Source: an uncultured Clostridia bacterium (GTDB taxonomy: Bacteria; Bacillota; Clostridia; Lachnospirales; Lachnospiraceae). Taken from it: a stretch of 12,442 nt of DNA. Below are positions 1 to 6,144 of this stretch, in pieces (positions within the stretch are counted from its first letter, which is position 1; each line of letters opens with the position of its first letter). Both the position numbers and the translations under genes were made by a program. The notes under the pieces were generated by a model. That model was given only the letters and a program-made list of their open reading frames with translations. It did not search any database and was not told the DNA's origin. The DNA lies in assembly GCA_946620335.1 (NCBI GenBank), contig CAMONF010000003.1:1-12442 (forward strand), given 5' to 3'.

Positions 1-774
1 CTCGTCCTGACAGGAGATGACGATGCCTGTCGGGATGTGGGTCAGCCGCACCGCGGAGTCGGTCGTGTTGACGCACTGTCCTCCGTTGCCGGTGGCCCGG
101 AAGACGTCGATCCGGCAGTCCTTGGGGTCGATCTCCACGTCGATCTCCTCCGCCTCCGGCAGGACCGCCACGGTGATGGTGGATGTGTGTATTCTGCCGC
201 CGCTCTCCGTCTCCGGCACGCGCTGGACCCGGTGGGTACCGCTCTCGTACTTGAGCCGCTCAAAGACCCCTTCGCCGCTGATCATAAACGTCGCTTCTTT
301 AAAACCGCCGAGCCCGTTCTCATTGAGGCTCAGCATCTCTGTCCGCCACCCCTTGGAATCGGCGTAGCGCGCATACATGCGGTAGATCTCAGAGGCAAAC
401 AAAGCAGCCTCGTCGCCGCCGGCACCCGCCCGGATTTCCACGATGACGTTGCGCTTATCGTTGGGGTCCTTGGGAAGGAGCAGGATCTGGAGTTTTTGCC
501 AGAGGGCATCCGCCTCCTCAGCGGCCGCGCGCCCCTCCTCCCGGAGCATGGCCCGCATTTCCTCATCCTCCTCCGTCTCGAGCAGGGCAGCTGAATCCTC
601 CGCATCGCTCCTCGCCTTCCGGTAGCGCTCGTAGGCCTCCGCGATGGGGGCAATCTCGGCCTGCTCCTTCATGAGAGCCGTCATTCTTTTGGGATTGTCC
701 GCTGTCTCACTCTGGCCCAGCTCCTTCAGGATCTCCTCCTGCCTGTGCCAGATTGCCTCAAGCTTGTCCTGCAT
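1..774 (-). CDS. prfA: Peptide chain release factor 1 (RF1), 3' end cut off by window
   Basis: Class I release factor that reads UAA/UAG in the ribosomal A site and triggers peptidyl-tRNA hydrolysis. The visible 258 codons start at ATG 774-772 (MQDKLEAIWH) and run off base 1 in frame; about 100 C-terminal residues are missing compared with the usual ~360. Domain 1 is helical and charged (residues 1-100). The stop-codon recognition motif is P-E-T at 187-189 in RVPETESGGRIHTS, the RF1 form (PxT) rather than the SPF of RF2. The catalytic GGQ is at 231-233 in GNGGQCVNTTDSAVR; Cys instead of His after GGQ is, from memory, common in Clostridia and not a defect. The start overlaps the prmC stop by 17 bases, with GGAG five bases upstream of the ATG inside prmC, so translation is probably coupled. 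PrmC, encoded just upstream, methylates the GGQ glutamine. Identity is firm. Confidence 0.96.
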   Translation of the reverse strand, partial: MQDKLEAIWHRQEEILKELGQSETADNPKRMTALMKEQAEIAPIAEAYERYRKARSDAEDSAALLETEEDEEMRAMLREEGRAAAEEADALWQKLQILLLPKDPNDKRNVIVEIRAGAGGDEAALFASEIYRMYARYADSKGWRTEMLSLNENGLGGFKEATFMISGEGVFERLKYESGTHRVQRVPETESGGRIHTSTITVAVLPEAEEIDVEIDPKDCRIDVFRATGNGGQCVNTTDSAVRLTHIPTGIVISCQDE

Positions 775-1624
775 GTTCTCTCCAAATGCCTGTCACGACG
801 CGGTCAAGGCCTGCCAGGTCCTTCACCACACCGATCTCCGAAAAGCCTTCTTCCTTAAGCAGGGCGCTCACCGCCTCGGCCTGGTCGAAACCGATCTCCA
901 TGGCCAGAAGGCCCCCATCCTTAAGATGGGCAGGGGCGCCTGCCGCAATTCTTCTGTAAAAATGAAGCCCATCCGCCTCCCCGTCAAGGGCCAGAAGAGG
1001 CTCATGGTTCCTGACCTCCTCCGACAGAGTCGGAATGACGTCCGTGGGAATGTAGGGCGGATTGGCCGTGATAATGTCGTAATTTCCCTCTGCCGGAGAG
1101 AGAAGATCACCCTGCAGAAGTTCGGGCTCGACGCCCAGGCGCTCCGCGTTCAGCGAAGCCACCTCCAAAGCACCCTGAGAGATATCAGTCCCTGTGCCAT
1201 CGATCTCGCAGGCCGCCTCACGCATCACAGTCAGCAGCACGCAGCCGCTGCCGGTGCACAGGTCCAGCATCCTGAGCGGTGCCCCCTGCTCCTTGCGGGA
1301 GATCCATCCCAGGACCGCGTCCACCAGCACCTCCGTGTCATAGCGGGGAATGAGGACACGCTCGTCCACAAAAAATTCGTAGCCGAAGAACCAGGTCCTT
1401 CCCAAAATATACTGGAGAGGCTCATGGGCCGCCCGTCTGGCCAGCAGCGCATGGTATTCCTGCGCCTCATCCTCCTCGGCCTCCTCCATATGCTTCATGG
1501 CGTACACGCCCAGAGACATCCTGCCGGCGGCCAGGAGGAGCTCGCGGGCGTCATTTTCCGCCTCCTCGATGCCGGCCTCCCGGAGGGTCCGGGTCCCTTC
1601 TTTAAACAAATCAAGCCAGGTCAT
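758..1624 (-). CDS. prmC: Peptide chain release factor N5-glutamine methyltransferase PrmC (HemK)
   Basis: SAM-dependent methyltransferase that modifies the glutamine of the GGQ motif in release factors. With the chosen start it is 288 residues, the usual family size. The N-terminal helical release-factor-binding domain (1-85) includes EPLQYILG at 68-75. The Rossmann domain carries the SAM-binding loop DLCTGSGC (121-128) and the diagnostic NPPY at 188-191, which positions the glutamine amide. PRYDTE at 93-98 is the family's PRPDTE-like motif. A TTG at 1651 would add nine residues, but ATG 1624 has AGGAAG five to six bases upstream and leaves only a 14-base overlap with the DUF1385 gene, so I prefer it. 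The stop overlaps prfA by 17 bases. Pairing with prfA fits substrate-enzyme coupling. Confidence 0.95.
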   Translation of the reverse strand: MTWLDLFKEGTRTLREAGIEEAENDARELLLAAGRMSLGVYAMKHMEEAEEDEAQEYHALLARRAAHEPLQYILGRTWFFGYEFFVDERVLIPRYDTEVLVDAVLGWISRKEQGAPLRMLDLCTGSGCVLLTVMREAACEIDGTGTDISQGALEVASLNAERLGVEPELLQGDLLSPAEGNYDIITANPPYIPTDVIPTLSEEVRNHEPLLALDGEADGLHFYRRIAAGAPAHLKDGGLLAMEIGFDQAEAVSALLKEEGFSEIGVVKDLAGLDRVVTGIWREHAGQA

Positions 1625-2567
1625 TTTCTTCCTGCCATTTTCTCCAGTCAAAGACAGCCTCCACCGCCGCGATGGCCACTTCCGCCATCTCCGCGTCAGG
1701 CTCCCGGGTCACCAGCTTCTGGAGGGCCAGTCCGGGTTTGGCCAGGGTGCAGACGACCGTGTTGTCGCTGACAGCCGCCAGCCTCAGGAACTCATAGGAA
1801 AAACCGGCGATCACCGGGATCAGCACGATCCGGGACGCGAACCGGGCCAGGGGCGAGGTAATGCCCAGAGCCCCCACGATAAGGAAGCAGACCACGGAAA
1901 TGACGACGACCACCAGCATAAAGCTCGTCCCGCACCGCTTGTGCTGGCGGGAGCTTGCCAGGACGTTGTCCACCGTGAGCGGCAGCCCGTTCTCGATGCA
2001 GTTGATGCACTTGTGCTCAGCGCCGTGGTAGGCGAAGACCCGCTGAATGTCCTTCATCCGGGAAATCAGCAGCATATAAGTCAGGAATATAGCGATCCTG
2101 AGCACCGCCTCCGCCAGGGACACGATGATCTCAGACGCGCCGAACCTCCTTAGGAAGGATGCCAGAAAGTAAGGAAGAATGATGAAAAGTCCCACCGAAA
2201 AGAGGATGGAAATGAGTACCGTGCCCGTCATCATGAGCTTCCAGGCCCTGGAATCCTCCTCCTCGCCGCCGGCCGCCGCCTTCTCCTGCCGCTTCCGGCG
2301 TTCCTCCTCCGTCTCCTCCTCGTCGCCCGCGATCTCCGCGGACCACATGAGGGCGGAGGTGCCGATGACAAGCGAATCGACAAAAGCGGCTACGCCGCGC
2401 AGGATAGGGATCTTCCCGATTCCCTGCACCGGGATCACGCTCTTCCATGGCTCGATCTTGATCTGGATCTCGCCGTTCTCATCTCTCACACCGACGGAAT
2501 AGCGGTCGCCGCACCGCATCATGATGCCCTCAAGGACCGCCTGCCCGCCTATTCCTGAATTCTTCAA
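1611..2567 (-). CDS. DUF1385 family membrane protein (YqhQ-like), function unknown
   Basis: A 318-residue protein of the DUF1385/COG3872 family, called YqhQ in Bacillus subtilis; no biochemical role is established. The N-terminus MKNSGIGGQAVLEGIMMR is the family signature. Hydrophobic segments at about 112-138, 147-170, 215-235 and 243-262 suggest a polytopic inner-membrane protein. Between the second and third lies a conserved polar loop with YHGAEHK (180-186) and H209-x-RCGTSF (211-216). Its His, Glu and Cys residues could bind metal, which is inference. A strongly charged linker (82-106, E/K/R-rich) precedes the first membrane segment. The start is TTG 2567-2565 with GGAG nine bases upstream; an in-frame TAA lies three codons before it, so no earlier start is possible. 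The gene sits between rpmE and prmC and overlaps prmC by 14 bases. Confidence 0.9.
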   Translation of the reverse strand: MKNSGIGGQAVLEGIMMRCGDRYSVGVRDENGEIQIKIEPWKSVIPVQGIGKIPILRGVAAFVDSLVIGTSALMWSAEIAGDEEETEEERRKRQEKAAAGGEEEDSRAWKLMMTGTVLISILFSVGLFIILPYFLASFLRRFGASEIIVSLAEAVLRIAIFLTYMLLISRMKDIQRVFAYHGAEHKCINCIENGLPLTVDNVLASSRQHKRCGTSFMLVVVVISVVCFLIVGALGITSPLARFASRIVLIPVIAGFSYEFLRLAAVSDNTVVCTLAKPGLALQKLVTREPDAEMAEVAIAAVEAVFDWRKWQEENDLA

Positions 2568-2584
2568 GTTCTTTTACTCCATAA

Positions 2585-2634
2585 AAGGGGACGACTCCTG
2601 TGTCCCCATCCCGGGACACAGGAACCGTCCCCTT
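2585..2634. repeat. Palindromic repeat element (copy 1), imperfect 22-bp arms
   Basis: Inverted repeat with arms 2585-2606 and 2613-2634 around the loop CATCCC; 20 of 22 positions pair, with a two-base mismatch (2594-2595 against 2624-2625). The minus-strand arm reads GGGGACGGTTCCTGTGTCCC at its core. It shares GGGACGGTTCC with the perfect palindrome at 9331-9407, so the two look like diverged members of one family. Read on the minus strand, the stem is followed by TTTT and ends four bases before the Shine-Dalgarno of the DUF1385 gene, so it may also act as a terminator or mRNA processing barrier after rpmE. The family origin (REP/RAYT-like) is inference. Confidence 0.85.
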
Positions 2635-2663
2635 GTCCCGCTCATGTCACCCCATTTGATTTT

Positions 2664-2701
2664 AATGCAAAAGTGGAGACGATGCATACTGCACCGTCTC
2701 C
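2664..2701 (-). terminator. Intrinsic terminator after rpmE
   Basis: On the minus strand, 19 bases after the rpmE stop, GGAGACGGTGCA pairs with TGCATCGTCTCC around the loop GTA. This is a 12-bp stem with one G-U pair at 2675-2701, followed by ACTTTTGCATT. The T-run is short (four), so termination may be partial, leaving some read-through into DUF1385-prmC-prfA, for which I see no clear separate promoter. Confidence 0.75.
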
Positions 2702-2720
2702 GCCTGATAGACTGGTAACT

Positions 2721-2927
2721 TTACTTGTTGCCGAGATTGTACTTCTTGTTGAAGGCTTCGATACGGCCGCGAGCCTTGACGGCCTTCTGCTGTCCGGTGT
2801 AGAACGGATGGCACTTGGCGCAAACTTCAACGTGAATCTCCGGCTTGGTGGAGCCCACGGTGTAGGTGTTGCCGCAGTTGCAGGTAACAGTTGCCTGATA
2901 GTACTTCGGATGGATTCCTTCCTTCAT
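2721..2927 (-). CDS. rpmE: 50S ribosomal protein L31, zinc-binding type
   Basis: Component of the large ribosomal subunit near the central protuberance, bridging to the 30S head. It is 68 residues from ATG 2927 (MKEGIHPKYYQATVTCNCG). The zinc ligands CxC (16 and 18) and CxxC (36 and 39) are all present, so this is the C-plus form rather than the zinc-free paralogue used under zinc limitation. HPFYTGQQK in the C-terminal half is typical. An in-frame GTG at 2936 would add three residues, but AGAGGTG lies six bases before ATG 2927 and overlaps that GTG, which decides the start. It has its own promoter (3027-3055) and terminator (2664-2701), so it is probably a mostly monocistronic unit, with rho just upstream as in many Firmicutes. 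Confidence 0.97.
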   Translation of the reverse strand: MKEGIHPKYYQATVTCNCGNTYTVGSTKPEIHVEVCAKCHPFYTGQQKAVKARGRIEAFNKKYNLGNK

Positions 2928-3020
2928 TGCTTTCACCTCTCTATCGTCTAAAGATCAGTCACTGTCCTGATGGCCGAACAGCGTCTTAGCTTCTTAGTCT
3001 GTTCCTATTCATAAACAGCG
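2928..3020 (-). promoter_or_regulatory. rpmE 5' leader, candidate L31 ribosomal-protein leader
   Basis: About 93 bases of untranslated RNA are predicted between the promoter and the rpmE ATG. On the minus strand GAACAG pairs with CTGTTC around a 17-base loop that repeats CTAAGA-like sequence (AGACTAAGAAGCTAAGACG). ATCAG can pair with CTGAT further down, shortly before AGAGGTG. Structured leaders that let a ribosomal protein repress its own synthesis have been proposed for L31 genes in several phyla. Whether this matches one of those models cannot be decided by eye. Confidence 0.4.
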
Positions 3021-3026
3021 AAAATG

Positions 3027-3055
3027 ATTTTAACATACTCCGCACTCTTATGCAA
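3027..3055 (-). promoter_or_regulatory. Sigma-A promoter for rpmE
   Basis: On the minus strand, TTGCAT (3055-3050) is followed by a 17-base spacer and TAAAAT (3032-3027). TATG directly before the -10 gives an extended -10 element. The -35 box is poor (three of six) but the spacing is ideal, and the extended -10 compensates. The predicted start is near 3020, about 93 bases upstream of the rpmE start codon. Confidence 0.65.
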
Positions 3056-3115
3056 GGGTGTTTTTCCAATTATTTGCAGGCACAGCCTTAAAAAACGCAC
3101 TTTCCCTTCCCTGTA

Positions 3116-6115
3116 TCAGACCCATTTGGTCAGGACCGAATTCACCACCTGCTCGTTGGACTTGGACCGTGCGAAGGCGTTCAGGATGTTCTCGACGGCG
3201 TCCTCGGGCTTTAAGCCGTTCATGCGCCGCCGCATGAGATAGACCGCCCTGAGCTCGTCCGGCGAGAGGAGAAGGTCCTCCCGCCTCGTCCCCGACTTCG
3301 TGATATCGATGGCCGGGAAGATCCGCCGCTCCTGAAGCTTTCTGTCCAGGATCAGCTCCATATTGCCTGTGCCCTTGAATTCCTCGTAGACGACGTCGTC
3401 CATCTTGCTGCCCGTATCCACCAGGGCCGTGGCCAGAATGGTCAGGCTTCCGCCCTCTCTCATCTTCCTGGCCGCGCCGAAGAAGCGCTTGGGCGCGTAG
3501 AGGGCCGCCGGATCGAGACCGCCGGAAAGGGTCCGCCCGCTGGGCGGCACCAGAAGGTTGTATGCCCGGGTCAGTCTTGTGATGGAATCCAGCAAAATGA
3601 TAACATCCTGCTTGTGCTCCACCAACCGCCTTGCCCGCTCGATGACCATCTCGGCCACCCGCATATGGTGCTCAGGCTGCTCGTCGAAAGTGGAATAAAT
3701 GACCTCCACATTCTTTCCCGTGACGGATTCCTTCATGTCCGTCACCTCCTCAGGCCGCTCATCCACCAACAAAATGATGAGGTGGGCCTCCGGATCTCCG
3801 GTCAGTATGGACTTGGCTATATCCTTGAGAAGAGTCGTCTTGCCGGCTTTCGGGGGTGAAACGATCATCCCGCGCTGCCCCTTTCCGATGGGGCTGATGA
3901 GGTCCACGACACGGGTAGCTGTGGAACCGCCCGGCTGCTCCAGTCTGATCCGCTCGTAGGGGAAGACCGGGGTCATATTTTCAAAATTTGGGCGGCGCCG
4001 TGCCTGGTCCGGACTAAAGTCGTTGACCGTACTCACATAGAGCAGGGCGCCGTTCTTGTCGCCCACGCCCTTTTCCCGCTTGATGCCCTCGATCATGTCA
4101 CCGGTCTTCAGGTTGAACCGTCTGATCTGGGCCGGAGAGACATAAACGTCGTCATCTCCTGACAGGAAATTCTCACCGCGCAGGAAACCGTAGCCTTCCT
4201 GGTGAACTTCCAGAACGCCGCGGGTGAGGCTTGTATTGCTGGTAAAGTACAGCTGCTTCTGACCCGGCCGTTCCGTCTGCGTCCTATGCTGGGCATCGCT
4301 GCCGGACTCATCGGATGGCCTTCCCTCCGAAGAAGTCTCAGGTTCCGCCGCTGTGGAAATGGTATCCGCAGATGCGGGCATATCCGGGGAAGCAGAATCG
4401 CTCGCGCCGGTCCCCGTCTGGGCAGATTCCGCTGCAGATGCCGCCTCAGACGGCGCTGCAGCAGCTGCTGACTTGACCGGCTCGGTTGCTGCTGTATCCG
4501 TTCCGGACTCGATCGGCGCTGCAGCTACCTTGACCGGCTCTGCGGCTTTTGCTGCCTCAGCTGGTCCTGCAACTCCCTTGACCGGGGCTGTAGCGGTTCC
4601 TGCCGCGTTTGGCCCTGCTGCTTCCTCGATTGGCGCTGCAGCGGCCTTGACAGTCGCTGTAACGGTTGACGCTTCGAACTGCGTTGTAACTGCCGCTTCT
4701 TCGACCGGCGCTTCAGCACCATTGACCGACGCTGCAGCCATTGTCGCTTCGAGCGGCGTTGCAGCAGAAACTGCTTCGGCCGGCGCTTCGGTCACTTCGT
4801 TCGACGCTGCAGCTGCCTTGTTCGGTGCAGAAACTGCCACTGCTTCAATCGGCGCGGCAGTTGCCTCGATGTGGGCTGCAGCTGTTTCGTCAGGGGCTAT
4901 AGCTTTCGCCGCTTCGATTTGTGCTGCAGTTGCCGCCTCAACCGCTGCCGAAACCGGATTCTCGAATGGATGCTCAGCCGATACAGCCTCGAATGGCTTT
5001 ACGGCCGATCCGGATACTTCCTCAGCACCCGTTCTCACCGCAGAACCGGACCTGCTCCCGGCCCCCTGTCTGCGTCCGCCTTTCGGCATCGGCTGATCAG
5101 CCCGGGCATTTCCGGCCTGCCTTTTCCTGTTTCTCTCCTGCTGAGACGCTTTTTTCCTCTCTGTACCACTGTCAGGGTTATTCTGCTCTGGCATCGGTCC
5201 TGAGTGCCTGTCCTGGCTTCTGTGCTCAGCCACCGCTTCAGCTTGTCCACCCTGGCTTCTCAGTTCAGCCGCTGCCTTCGCATTCCTGCCCTGGTTTTTC
5301 TGCTCAGAAGCTCCCTTCTGGGATCTGCCATGGCTTCTCTGCTCAGACGCGTTCTCTGGTCTTCCACTCTGGTTTCTCTGCTCAGACGCGGTCTCCGGCT
5401 TACCGTTCCGACTTCTCTGATTAGCCGCCTTCGCATTTCTGCCCTGGCTCTTCTGTTCAGCGCCTGCCTTTGGGCTCCGGCCCTGATCCTTCTGCTGGGA
5501 CGCCTCCTTTGGGCTCCTGCCCTGGTTCTTCTGTTCAGGCGCCGCCTTTTTACCCCTGCTCGAACGATGGCTTTCCGCTGCAGCTTCTGCATGGTGCTCA
5601 TTTTCCTCAGAGGGAGCGTTCTCCGCCCTTACCTGGCGGCTCATCTCTGTGACAGCATCTGCCTGCCCGTCACTTTCCGCGCCTGCCTGTGGGGACGCAT
5701 CGGGCGCAACTGCTTCCGCCTGTTCCTTTCGGGGCCGTCCTCTTCGCCGCGGAGCAGAGTTCTCCGCCCTGGCCTGGGGCGTGTCCATATTTTCACCGGC
5801 GGCAGTCGGCTTTTCCTGCGCCGGCTGGGCAGTGTCCGCATTCTCACCGGCGGCAGTCGTCTTTTTCTGGACAGGCCGGACAGTGTTCTCATTTTTCTCA
5901 GCTGCCGCAGGCCTGTCTTCCGCAGGCTCGGCGGCAGGCTGTTTCTCCTCAGGCTTCTCCTTTTCCGCATGGGCAGCCGCCACCGCGGCATCCATCCGGA
6001 GCATGGCCTCGATCAGATCGGCTTTTTTCATTTTCGAGCAGCCCGTGAGGCCTCGGTTCCTGGCAATCCCCCGGAGGGGCTCAAGCTTCAGTGATTCGTA
6101 TTGTTCTCTGGTCAT
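3116..6115 (-). CDS. rho: Transcription termination factor Rho with a very long disordered insertion
   Basis: Hexameric RNA-dependent ATPase that loads on untranslated RNA and releases RNA polymerase. The protein has 999 residues, more than twice the E. coli length (419). A Rho_N helical domain (1-45) contains LRGIARNRGLTGCSKMKKADLI. Residues ~46-618 are low complexity. The RNA-binding cold-shock domain is at ~624-700 (GVLEVHQEGYGFLR). The RecA-type ATPase (~720-985) has Walker A PPKAGKT 754-760, DERPEE 785-790, Walker B DVIILLD 837-843, Q-loop KGTGNME 914-920 and the Arg-finger region SGTRRED 941-947. The core is intact, so termination activity is expected. The insertion contains a 17-residue repeat (76-119), RRRGRPRKE like an AT-hook (123-131), nine 13-residue basic repeats (194-309), an R/G/K-rich stretch (320-361) and an Ala-rich acidic repeat (399-556). 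ATG 6115 has GGAGG eight bases upstream; trkH ends 29 bases before it. Confidence 0.97.
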   Translation of the reverse strand: MTREQYESLKLEPLRGIARNRGLTGCSKMKKADLIEAMLRMDAAVAAAHAEKEKPEEKQPAAEPAEDRPAAAEKNENTVRPVQKKTTAAGENADTAQPAQEKPTAAGENMDTPQARAENSAPRRRGRPRKEQAEAVAPDASPQAGAESDGQADAVTEMSRQVRAENAPSEENEHHAEAAAESHRSSRGKKAAPEQKNQGRSPKEASQQKDQGRSPKAGAEQKSQGRNAKAANQRSRNGKPETASEQRNQSGRPENASEQRSHGRSQKGASEQKNQGRNAKAAAELRSQGGQAEAVAEHRSQDRHSGPMPEQNNPDSGTERKKASQQERNRKRQAGNARADQPMPKGGRRQGAGSRSGSAVRTGAEEVSGSAVKPFEAVSAEHPFENPVSAAVEAATAAQIEAAKAIAPDETAAAHIEATAAPIEAVAVSAPNKAAAASNEVTEAPAEAVSAATPLEATMAAASVNGAEAPVEEAAVTTQFEASTVTATVKAAAAPIEEAAGPNAAGTATAPVKGVAGPAEAAKAAEPVKVAAAPIESGTDTAATEPVKSAAAAAPSEAASAAESAQTGTGASDSASPDMPASADTISTAAEPETSSEGRPSDESGSDAQHRTQTERPGQKQLYFTSNTSLTRGVLEVHQEGYGFLRGENFLSGDDDVYVSPAQIRRFNLKTGDMIEGIKREKGVGDKNGALLYVSTVNDFSPDQARRRPNFENMTPVFPYERIRLEQPGGSTATRVVDLISPIGKGQRGMIVSPPKAGKTTLLKDIAKSILTGDPEAHLIILLVDERPEEVTDMKESVTGKNVEVIYSTFDEQPEHHMRVAEMVIERARRLVEHKQDVIILLDSITRLTRAYNLLVPPSGRTLSGGLDPAALYAPKRFFGAARKMREGGSLTILATALVDTGSKMDDVVYEEFKGTGNMELILDRKLQERRIFPAIDITKSGTRREDLLLSPDELRAVYLMRRRMNGLKPEDAVENILNAFARSKSNEQVVNSVLTKWV
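4448..4921 (-). repeat. Alanine-rich 7/9-residue repeat region within rho
   Basis: Codes for Rho residues 399-556. Short anchors of the form P-(I/V/L/A)-(E/K) recur at 415, 422, 431, 438, 445, 454, 463, 470, 479, 488, 495, 502, 511, 518, 527 and 534. The spacings are only 7 or 9 residues, usually summing to about 16 residues (48 bases). The segment has seven Lys, no Arg and about twenty acidic residues. Codons such as those for GCTGCAGC recur on the plus strand, indicating expansion by duplication followed by divergence. Confidence 0.8.
5189..5536 (-). repeat. Nine tandem 39-base units within rho (13-residue basic repeat)
   Basis: Codes for Rho residues 194-309. Units begin at residues 194, 207, 220, 232, 245, 258, 271, 284 and 297; the third is 12 residues, the others 13. 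The consensus is about E-Q-K/R-x-Q-G-R-x-x-K-x-A-S/A. The block holds 23 Lys/Arg against 13 Asp/Glu. The first, second and seventh units are the most alike; the last two are worn. The repetition is visible at DNA level, so copy number may vary between strains. Confidence 0.9.
5771..5890 (-). repeat. 51-base tandem repeat within rho (17-residue unit)
   Basis: Codes for Rho residues 76-115. Two clear copies (KTTAAGENADTAQPAQ and KPTAAGENMDTPQA) are offset by exactly 17 residues. A third, more diverged half-copy lies before them: T78/T95, P81/P98, Q83/Q100 and K85/K102 align. The DNA copies are close to identical over the TTTTCACCGGCGGCAGTCG-like stretch on the plus strand, so this duplication is fairly recent. 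Confidence 0.8.
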
Positions 6116-6144
6116 GCCAACTGCCTCCGTGAAAGGCGCCTTCC

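Noticed and set aside
230..280. Cys instead of His after the GGQ of RF1 as a defect
   Set aside because: Many Clostridia have GGQC; GGQ and the recognition motif are intact, so activity is expected.
644..1771. 375-codon plus-strand open frame opposite prmC
   Set aside because: It is a shadow of prmC and DUF1385 codons; the composition is Pro/Arg/Gln-rich without family motifs, while the minus strand carries NPPY and the SAM motif.
2574..2582. ATGGAGTAA two-codon mini-ORF before the DUF1385 gene
   Set aside because: Its GGAG is the Shine-Dalgarno of the downstream TTG start; the ATG and TAA look coincidental.
5189..5536. CRISPR-like array suggested by 39-base periodic repeats
   Set aside because: The units are contiguous without spacers, stay in frame, and code for a degenerate peptide repeat inside rho.
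4353..6094. Long open frames on the plus strand opposite rho (up to about 296 codons)
   Set aside because: They mirror the repetitive, GC-rich rho insertion, have no recognisable domain or good ribosome binding site, and are explained by the low-complexity coding strand.
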